Shown here piece after piece: positions 1-4,692 of a stretch of DNA of 5,631 nt. Below the pieces are notes generated by a model that was given only the letters and a program-made list of their open reading frames with translations, was not told where the DNA came from and ran no database searches. The position numbers were made by a program, and so were the translations under genes. The DNA is taken from positions 1 through 5,631 of the forward strand of contig JABMMH010000263.1 in the NCBI GenBank assembly GCA_013205645.1, written 5' to 3'. Origin of the DNA: Polaromonas sp. (GTDB lineage Bacteria; Pseudomonadota; Gammaproteobacteria; Burkholderiales; Burkholderiaceae_C). Every line of letters starts with the position of its first letter. Position 1 is the first letter of the stretch.

Positions 1-355
1 CCCGGTCGACAGCGGCTTGTTCGCGCGCCACATGCTCTTTGAGTGACTTGATGCGCGCTGGCGTGCTGTCCCGCACAAAAGCCCGTGTCATTTCTGCTTC
101 AAGCATGCGCCGCACGGCAAAAACTTGTTTCGCCTCGGCGACAGACGGTGCGGCCACAAAAGCGCCGCGTGCAGGTTCCAGTCGTATCAAACGGTTCTGC
201 GACAACTGAAACAGCGCCTGTCGCACCAAGGTTCTAGACACCCCAAAATGGTCAGCTAACTTTTGCTCAGCCAGCTTGGTGCCGGGGTGCAAACGATGCT
301 CGACGATGGCCTTTGTCAGCGCCTCGACGATTGAATAAGTGGTGGATGATTCCAT
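1..355 (-). CDS. GntR-family transcriptional regulator (FCD/FadR-type), N-terminal 118 residues, runs off the window
   Basis: The gene reads leftward from ATG at 355-353 and is still open at base 1, so only the N-terminal part is present. Residues about 8-68 form a GntR winged helix-turn-helix: a helix with the K-L-A-E-Q-K-L-A-D-H-F-G-V-S-R-T-L-V-R-Q-A-L pattern (about 27-48), then a wing ending in R-G-A-F-V (63-67). The following A-x-x-V-F-x-x-R-x-x-L-E stretch (75-86) is how the ligand-binding FCD domain starts in FadR-type GntR proteins. Such proteins are usually repressors of small-molecule catabolism genes. It is divergent from uraH with a 64-nt shared upstream region holding a palindrome, so regulation of urate/purine catabolism genes is a reasonable inference. 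No clear Shine-Dalgarno precedes the ATG. A TATTAT hexamer on the minus strand (367-362) is close enough that a very short leader is possible. The ligand is unknown. Confidence 0.88.
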   Translation of the reverse strand, partial: MESSTTYSIVEALTKAIVEHRLHPGTKLAEQKLADHFGVSRTLVRQALFQLSQNRLIRLEPARGAFVAAPSVAEAKQVFAVRRMLEAEMTRAFVRDSTPARIKSLKEHVAREQAAVDR

Positions 356-379
356 GGGCCGATAATAGCCGAAACATTA

Positions 380-397
380 AAAACTGTATACACTTTT
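380..397. promoter_or_regulatory. Candidate GntR operator, 18-bp inverted repeat around TGTATACA
   Basis: Positions 385-392 read TGTATACA, a perfect palindrome. It extends to AAAA-c-TGTATACA-c-TTTT, with only the C/C pair at 384/393 breaking the symmetry (16 of 18 positions). It sits in the middle of the divergent gntR-uraH intergenic region. FadR-type GntR repressors typically bind short palindromes between themselves and divergent targets. On the minus strand TATACA within it is 18 bp from a TATTAT hexamer, so binding here could also block the regulator's own promoter. The operator role is inferred; the palindrome is seen directly. Confidence 0.6.
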
Positions 398-419
398 GGT
401 AAACCAAACAAGGAAGCAC

Positions 420-773
420 ATGGGCTTGAGCACACACGTACTGGACACCATGCACGGCACGCCGGCGGCAGGCATGACTGTAGAACTCCACACCACCGAA
501 GGCGACCAGACCACGCTGGTGAAAAGCTTCATTCTCAACGCCGATGGGCGCAACCCCGACGGCATGCTCTACGACCACGCCAGCCTCAAAACCGGCACCT
601 ACCGGTTGGTGTTTAATGTGGCGGGCTACTTCAAGTCACGCGGAGTAGAGCTGCCCGAGCCGCCGTTTTTGAACAAAGTGAGCATCGACTTCGGCGTCGC
701 CGACGCTACCGCCCACCACCACGTGCCGCTGCTGGCCAGCCCGTGGAGCTACTCGACTTATCGGGGGAGTTAG
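420..773 (+). CDS. uraH: 5-hydroxyisourate hydrolase (transthyretin-related protein), 117 aa
   Basis: It hydrolyses 5-hydroxyisourate, the product of urate oxidation, to OHCU in the urate-to-allantoin pathway. The protein has the full family layout: N-terminal L-S-T-H-V-L-D with catalytic His6, G-x-P-A-A-G-M, A-D-G-R with catalytic Arg44, H-H-H-V-P-L-L with catalytic His101, and the diagnostic C-terminal Y-R-G-S (114-117) that separates these enzymes from transthyretin. Length is normal for the family, and there is no signal peptide, so it is cytoplasmic. The start is ATG 420: an AGGA Shine-Dalgarno at 411-414 lies 5 nt upstream and the family motif begins two residues in. An in-frame TTG at 396 would add eight residues but has no support. 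The gene is divergent from the GntR gene and probably controlled by it through the palindrome at 380-397. No urate oxidase or OHCU decarboxylase is visible here. Confidence 0.95.
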   Translation: MGLSTHVLDTMHGTPAAGMTVELHTTEGDQTTLVKSFILNADGRNPDGMLYDHASLKTGTYRLVFNVAGYFKSRGVELPEPPFLNKVSIDFGVADATAHHHVPLLASPWSYSTYRGS

Positions 774-827
774 TCAGCAACGCGGTGCGGCAGGCTCATT
801 TCCCAGCCCTAAACGCGTCTGTGGTGC

Positions 828-836
828 TGCTAGAAT
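828..836 (+). promoter_or_regulatory. Extended -10 promoter for tRNA-Ser
   Basis: The sequence TGC-TAGAAT (828-836) matches the extended -10 pattern TGn-TATAAT with one difference. It would start transcription near 842-844, about 10 nt before the tRNA 5' end at 853. No convincing -35 hexamer is seen, which fits an extended -10 promoter. It lies outside the upstream coding sequence. Confidence 0.45.
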
Positions 837-852
837 ATCGTCTCAATTATGA

Positions 853-940
853 GGAAGCGTGGCAGAGTGGCCGAATGTACCTGATTCGAAATCAGGCGTA
901 CCGTAAGGTACCGTGGGTTCGAATCCCACCGCTTCCTCCA
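853..940 (+). tRNA. tRNA-Ser, anticodon CGA
   Basis: A full class II cloverleaf can be folded by eye. Acceptor stem GGAAGCG (853-859) pairs with CGCTTCC (930-936). The D stem is GCA/TGT (862-864/876-878). Anticodon stem CCTGA/TCAGG (880-884/892-896) holds loop TTCGAAA, with anticodon CGA at 887-889. The long variable arm has stem GTACC/GGTAC (898-902/907-911) and a GTAA loop. T stem GTGGG/CCCAC (913-917/925-929) holds loop TTCGAAT. The CCA end is encoded at 938-940. The long variable arm plus CGA anticodon identify a serine tRNA reading UCG. The discriminator base (937) is T, whereas bacterial serine tRNAs usually carry G at this place. Confidence 0.96.
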
Positions 941-1117
941 GCCTGCATAACGGTTCGTTGCTATTAAATACGAAGCACGCTGTTTTTCACCCCCCCCGGC
1001 TAGATTTCTGTCCTTTTAGCTAGTGCTTCTCTTTGGTTGTGCCCGCTCAAGTCACAGCAGCTTCTATTGCGCCTGTAATGGCCCGTCTATTGCAAGTTCA
1101 CTTCATTTTTGAAGGCG
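941..1117. other. Non-coding spacer between tRNA-Ser and the sorB remnant
   Basis: No credible gene is seen on either strand. It holds a weak TTCGT/ACGAA inverted repeat (954-958/970-974) followed by a T5 run at 983-987, which could be a poor tRNA terminator. Next come a run of eight C (990-997) and a small CTTCA-TTTT-TGAAG hairpin near 1100-1114 without a U-tract. No direct copy of the tRNA 3' end was noticed, so there is no sign of an integration site. Confidence 0.5.
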
Positions 1118-1429
1118 TCATTCCGCACCCGAAGCTTTTGATACATAGCGCGCCAGCGCAGCAATCTGCTCTTCAGTCAAGGTCGCCTTCTAGGCCGGCA
1201 TATTTCCCAGGCCGTTGCGCAAGGCTTTGACAACCCGGGCGAAGTCCGGTTTGATCTCGTTGAGTATGGGGCCCACTGCGCCTTCAGCGCCCGCGTCTTT
1301 CAAGGTGTGGCAAATCGCGCAAGCGGGTACTGCGGTGGTGAAAAGTACTTTGCCTTGCATCATTTGCGCAGTCTCATCAGCGGCATGGGCTGCTGAACCG
1401 AATAGCAAAACCGCGATCCATAAAATTGA
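1118..1429 (-). pseudogene. sorB: Decayed cytochrome c subunit of sulfite dehydrogenase (SorB-like), interrupted by in-frame TAG
   Basis: SorB is the periplasmic mono-heme cytochrome c that takes electrons from the molybdenum subunit SorA. Visible here are a hydrophobic signal-peptide core ending in S-A-A-H-A-A, then the heme motif C-A-I-C-H followed by T-L-K-D-A-G-A-E-G-x-V-G-P, and the distal G-N-M-P loop that should carry the axial Met. Straight after M-P-A the frame meets TAG (1192-1190). Reading through, the same frame goes on with T-L-T-E-E-Q-I-A-A-L-A-R-Y-V, the expected C-terminal helix, to TGA at 1120-1118. One changed base (for example in a Tyr codon) explains the stop. At the 5' end no proper start or basic signal-peptide n-region remains; the only in-frame start (GTG at 1465) lies inside sorA sequence. 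A truncated product keeping heme and Met is conceivable but unlikely to be functional. Confidence 0.82.
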
Positions 1430-1841
1430 CGGCGTGATCTGCCCAACTGGTGTTGTTGTTGCCACTCAGGTTTTCGCCCCGAGTTTCTGGCTGCACGTTG
1501 CCAGCAGAATCGGTTGCACGGCTGGCCATCGTGTAGCTGCCTGAACCGAGTCGGGCTTGCAACACGAATTGACGCCATGCGTACTTTCTCAGATCAGGCC
1601 CAACCAAGCGGGCGGCTTGCCAAGTTTTGCCGCCGTCAATAGAAACTTCAACGCCCTTGACCGCATTGAGCCCACCATGCGCCAAAGAGATCGGGGCACC
1701 GTTCATTTCCCAAGCCAACAGCGCATCAGTCATTGCATGAACCGGCACCGATCGTTCCACCATGATGCTTTTGGGGTCGATACCCGCAGGTAGTTTTTCC
1801 CCGCCCGTGCCTGTCATGTAACGGGTACCGTTGTCCATACG
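1428..1841 (-). pseudogene. sorA: Remnant of sulfite dehydrogenase molybdopterin subunit (SorA / sulfite oxidase family), truncated and internally deleted
   Basis: The open frame runs 1952-1377, but recognisable SorA-like sequence covers about residues 38-175 of it. The first part (T-G-T-G-G-E-K-L-P-A-G-I-D-P, then V-E-R-S-V-P and W-E-M-N-G-A-P-I-x-L-A-H-G-G) belongs to the oxidoreductase molybdopterin-binding domain. Right after H-G-G, at about 1671, it jumps to L-N-A-V-K-G-V-E-V-S-I-D-G-G-K-T-W, which begins the C-terminal dimerisation domain. In intact family members these two motifs are separated by a long stretch, roughly 80-100 residues from my knowledge of the family. The end A-S-R-A-T-D-S-A-G-N-V-Q-P and T-S-W-A-D-H-A-V is typical, but then the reading runs into sorB with no sorA stop. 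The N-terminal half, with the Tat signal and the Mo-ligating Cys region, is absent. It is a dead gene paired with the sorB remnant. Confidence 0.8.
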
Positions 1842-1934
1842 AGCCGATTCCTGGCATTGCCCCGGCGGACCAAGACAACTCCTCAATAGCCGCGGGACAG
1901 TGTCAGGGTTATCCCTTGCATGGCTTGAAAAATA

Positions 1935-1963
1935 CAGACAGTGCCATGCCAACCCAGCATAAT
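1935..1963 (+). promoter_or_regulatory. Candidate promoter of the lipoprotein-OmpA-CHASE2-caspase operon
   Basis: CAGACA (1935-1940, four of six to TTGACA) and CATAAT (1958-1963, five of six to TATAAT) are separated by 17 bp. Transcription would begin near 1970, about 27 nt before the ATG at 1997. The A+T-rich stretch 1959-1996 supports a promoter region. The start codon has only a weak ribosome site (AAAAG upstream). The hexamers are not strong and this call is tentative. Confidence 0.35.
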
Positions 1964-1996
1964 GATTTGAGATAAATATGCACTAAAAGTATTTAA

Positions 1997-2494
1997 ATGC
2001 AAAACAAATCGTATTTTGGTTATTTGTTCGCCGCGCTATTTTTATTGCTGTCAGCCTGCGCAGCCAACAGCCCGCCGACTCCGGTCAAAGCATTGGCCAA
2101 GCCTGAACTGACATTTGTGGATTTGCAAAGTTTTGACCGCGAGCTGACGGCGGCTTTATCCGAACCACTGCCCATGGTCGAGGTGGCTTTTTTTGACCGC
2201 ATCACCCCGAGTGCACTGCCTGATCGGCTCCAACATTGGATGGTGTCTGTTGAGGCGGGTGGTGGCTCGGTCAAGGTCTTACCGCCAAAGTCCAGCTTGA
2301 CCCCCAGAGATCCATTTTTGATCATCAGCTTGTTGACTAGTTTGTGGTCTGCGTCGGACATGTTCAAAAGCCTGTCAAATCAAGCGCAGTACAAATCGGC
2401 GCGCGGGTTTGATGCTGAAATTATTCTCAAGATGGACGATAAAGGCGACGCTGTTGTGGATCGGGTGGTTTTTCTTAAAAAACCAAAAGGGTGA
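1997..2494 (+). CDS. Small lipoprotein of unknown family, first gene of the envelope operon, 165 aa
   Basis: I do not recognise the family. Residues 1-20 form a lipoprotein signal peptide: basic n-region with Lys4, hydrophobic core F-A-A-L-F-L-L-L, and lipobox L-S-A-C with the lipidated Cys21. Ala at +2 fits outer-membrane sorting by the Lol system. A short Pro-rich linker follows (about 25-36). The mature part has no Cys after the anchor. It contains a Gly-rich turn (88-90), a hydrophobic segment F-L-I-I-S-L-L-T-S-L-W (107-117) and a C-terminal strand-like region with alternating acidic and hydrophobic residues, ending in a basic K-K-P-K-G tail. The start at ATG 1997 is required for an intact signal peptide. 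Its TGA lies 4 nt before the OmpA-like gene, and that gene's ribosome site (AAGGGTGA) overlaps this gene's end, so the two are likely co-translated. Possible role: outer-membrane partner or accessory for the downstream proteins (inference only). Confidence 0.8.
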   Translation: MQNKSYFGYLFAALFLLLSACAANSPPTPVKALAKPELTFVDLQSFDRELTAALSEPLPMVEVAFFDRITPSALPDRLQHWMVSVEAGGGSVKVLPPKSSLTPRDPFLIISLLTSLWSASDMFKSLSNQAQYKSARGFDAEIILKMDDKGDAVVDRVVFLKKPKG

Positions 2495-2498
2495 TTTT

Positions 2499-3026
2499 AT
2501 GAATCGAGGCCATAAAACTGTTCTGCTTTTGTTGCTCGGCCTGGGTCCGATTTGTTCATTTTCGGAAGTCGTCGCGCCGACAGCGGAGCAGATGATTCAG
2601 CAGCTCAAGGCACCTCGAACCCGTGGTCTGCGAAATTTGACCGTCGAGGCGGTCTCGCCGCTGGCGCCTTTGGCGACAGTCCCTGAAAAACCTTCGCTCT
2701 CATTGCTGATCCAGTTCGATTTCAATTCGGCGCGCGTGCGGCCGGAAAGTCAGCAAGCCTTGGCCAACTTGTCCCAGGCTTTGCAGTCACCCGAGTTGCT
2801 CGGTTCCAACTTTTCGATAGAAGGCCACACAGACGCCAAGGGTCGCAGCGATCAAAACCAAAAACTGAGCCAACAGCGTGCCCATGCGGTCAGTGATTTT
2901 CTTAAAAAGTGGGGCGTTGCAGAGGCTCGCTTGGTGGCGACAGGCAAAGGGGCATCGGAATTAGCCAACAGTGCGGATCCCTTTGCGCCTGAAAATCGCC
3001 GTGTTCGCATCGTCAACCTTGACTGA
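2499..3026 (+). CDS. Exported OmpA-C domain (peptidoglycan-binding) protein, 175 aa
   Basis: The protein has a Sec-type signal peptide (M-N-R-G-H-K then L-L-L-L-L-G-L-G; cleavage probably near residue 22) and a short linker with T-A-E-Q-M-I-Q-Q-L and T-R-G-L-R. An OmpA C-terminal domain from about 67 to the end follows. Diagnostic points are I-Q-F-D-F-N-S-A (71-78), E-G-H-T-D-A-K-G (108-115), N-Q-K-L-S-Q-Q-R-A (120-128) and E-N-R-R-V-R-I (165-171). Asp112 and Arg127 are spaced 15 apart, as are the two residues that clamp diaminopimelate in OmpA. There is no beta-barrel, so it is a soluble or periplasmic anchor to the cell wall rather than a porin. ATG 2499 is chosen because it begins the signal peptide and is preceded by AAGGG at 2487-2491; an earlier in-frame start at 2409 lies within the lipoprotein gene. 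The stop overlaps the next gene's start by one base (TGATG). Confidence 0.92.
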   Translation: MNRGHKTVLLLLLGLGPICSFSEVVAPTAEQMIQQLKAPRTRGLRNLTVEAVSPLAPLATVPEKPSLSLLIQFDFNSARVRPESQQALANLSQALQSPELLGSNFSIEGHTDAKGRSDQNQKLSQQRAHAVSDFLKKWGVAEARLVATGKGASELANSADPFAPENRRVRIVNLD

Positions 3027-4675
3027 TGTCGGTCGGCATGACTGAAACGCGTTCAACATGGCAACGGTTGTTGAATCGCATCGGTGCGCTGCCGACACGC
3101 CGGGTCAGTTGGGGCTTGGTTGTGCTTTTTTCCGTATGGGTTGTGTTGGATGTTTTCATCGTCAAGTTAAGCGGAGGGCTGGCGAAGTCGAGTTTTGATG
3201 CGATGGTGCGTGCCCGTGTTTTTGTGGCCGCGCCAGACCCGCGCATTGTGATTATTGACATTGATGAGGCCTCTCTCGCGCGAATGACCAAGGAGTTCGG
3301 GCGCTGGCCTTGGCCGCGGGATACGCTGGCGACGGTGTTAGACCATGTAGAGGCTCAGGCGCCGGCCGCCGTGGTGTGGGATGTTTTGTTTTCAGATGCA
3401 GACCGCATCAGCCCGGGTGGCGATGCGGCTTTCAATGAGGCCGTCAGGCGCAGCACGCACAGCCATTTTTCGGTGGTTCGTCTGCCCAAAATCAACGACA
3501 AATTAAGTCAAGTCACACAAGTGGATTTGCCCGGTTTATGGGCCGCACCGGCCTTGAAGATAGCGTCAGGGGCTGCCACTGTGGCGCTGATCCCGCCGGC
3601 GTTACCGGCTGTCGCGGAGAGCCGTTTGGGCTTCAATAACGGCTATGTTGATGACGATGGTGTGCTTCGGCGTTACCGCTATCTGGAGCGTTTGAGCGAT
3701 GGCAGTGACATTCAATCGCTGCCCATGAGTGTTTTGCGTGCGTTGGATCCTCTCGCCTATCAAGCCTACTTGGCTAAATCTGGCAGCTCTTTTGTTGGCG
3801 ATCGGGATGAATTGATTGCTTGGCGCCGGGAGGGGCCGGCTTATCCGCACATTTCTTTTGCCGATGTTTTTGATCAAGCTGACGGCGGAAAGCCACTGGC
3901 AACTGTGCCCAGTTTCGCTGGAAAAATTGTCATCGTGGGTGCGACAGCCCCGAGCCTGCACGACATTCATGCGACCCCTTTGTTCAGCATGCAGGCCGGC
4001 GTCGATTCGCTGGCGGCCGCATTGGATAACTTGTTGAACCAACGCCATTTGGCTGAACTGCCGCGTTGGCTTCAGGCTTTTTTTGCGGTGGCTCTTTGTG
4101 TGGGTTTGGCCGTTTGGGTGCAGCTCAAAAGCGTCGGTTCATTGGCCCCCGCTTTGCTGGTGTTGCCGGCCGCGCTCCTGGGCATGAGTTATTTGAGCCT
4201 GAACGGTTCGCCGATGTTTGTAGACCTTCATTTGGCCGCTGGTTTGGCCTTGCTTTTTTTAGCGCTGCTGCGCTATTGGAATACGCTGCGCAGAAATTAC
4301 TGGTGCTCTCCGCCCGTCTTTGAAGAGCCGCTGGCTATTTGGCCTTTGACTCGGCAAGACGCTTGGTTCGAGGGACCGCTGGATCGCCTGATTGACGCTG
4401 TGGAACATCATGCGCCTGCATGTCGTGTGGTGGTTTGCGACTTCAACGAGGGTGGTCTTGCAACGCCGAGATGGCCTGAGCTGGCGCGTTTTGCCGCGGT
4501 TGTCGGTCCGCCGGCTATGTTGATGGCAGTTCGGTGCGAGCTCCAGCCAGTGCTGATGCGGCTAGCGAGTCGTTGTGGAGAGCCGGGCTTGCCGCAAACC
4601 TACGCAACCCGTGAGCAGTTGGCAAGTAGCGTTTTCTCGGCTTGGCATGGTTTCAAAAAATCCGAGACGGCATAA
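3026..4675 (+). CDS. CHASE2-domain inner-membrane protein with an unassigned cytoplasmic C-terminal domain, 549 aa
   Basis: The layout is a short cytoplasmic N-terminus, TM1 (about 28-48), a large periplasmic CHASE2 sensory domain (about 52-345), three closely spaced TM helices (about 348-366, 373-391, 400-416), then about 130 cytoplasmic residues. CHASE2 hallmarks are F-D (57-58), D-P-R-I-V-I-I-D-I-D-E-x-S (71-83), G-R-W-P-W-P-R (92-98), A-V-V-W-D-V-L-F (115-122), G-F-N-N-G-Y-V-D-D-D-G-V-L-R-R (202-216), G-K-I-V-I-V-G-A-T-A (299-308) and the T-P-L-F-S-M-Q-A-G-V end. CHASE2 is known as an extracytoplasmic sensor usually joined to a cyclase, kinase or GGDEF output. Here the C-terminal part shows none of their motifs. 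Its visible traits are hydrophobic strands such as R-V-V-V-C-D-F (467-473) and several Trp. The start at ATG 3026 overlaps the previous stop (TGATG), indicating translational coupling; ATG 3038 is an alternative. The ligand is unknown. Confidence 0.9.
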   Translation: MSVGMTETRSTWQRLLNRIGALPTRRVSWGLVVLFSVWVVLDVFIVKLSGGLAKSSFDAMVRARVFVAAPDPRIVIIDIDEASLARMTKEFGRWPWPRDTLATVLDHVEAQAPAAVVWDVLFSDADRISPGGDAAFNEAVRRSTHSHFSVVRLPKINDKLSQVTQVDLPGLWAAPALKIASGAATVALIPPALPAVAESRLGFNNGYVDDDGVLRRYRYLERLSDGSDIQSLPMSVLRALDPLAYQAYLAKSGSSFVGDRDELIAWRREGPAYPHISFADVFDQADGGKPLATVPSFAGKIVIVGATAPSLHDIHATPLFSMQAGVDSLAAALDNLLNQRHLAELPRWLQAFFAVALCVGLAVWVQLKSVGSLAPALLVLPAALLGMSYLSLNGSPMFVDLHLAAGLALLFLALLRYWNTLRRNYWCSPPVFEEPLAIWPLTRQDAWFEGPLDRLIDAVEHHAPACRVVVCDFNEGGLATPRWPELARFAAVVGPPAMLMAVRCELQPVLMRLASRCGEPGLPQTYATREQLASSVFSAWHGFKKSETA

Positions 4676-4692
4676 ATATAAAAGGCACAGAG

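Noticed and set aside
267..578. Minus-strand open frame of 103 codons crossing the gntR-uraH region
   Set aside because: It overlaps uraH and the GntR start antisense, has no family-like sequence and no ribosome site; both real genes have clear motifs.
853..940. tRNA-Ser as an attachment site for an integrated element
   Set aside because: No second copy of the tRNA 3' end, integrase or other mobile gene was seen in the window.
990..997. Run of eight C as a possible phase-variation tract
   Set aside because: It lies in non-coding sequence after the tRNA, not within a gene or between promoter elements of a recognisable gene; probably neutral or a sequencing artefact.
1100..1114. Small hairpin CTTCA-TTTT-TGAAG as a terminator
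   Set aside because: The stem is only 5 bp of mixed pairs with no U-tract after it on either strand.
1190..1192. TAG read as programmed recoding (readthrough or pyrrolysine)
   Set aside because: The neighbouring sorA is also truncated and deleted, so decay is the simpler explanation; no recoding element is visible.
3602..4048. Minus-strand open frame of 148 codons inside the CHASE2 gene
   Set aside because: It is antisense to strongly conserved CHASE2 motifs and lacks recognisable protein features.
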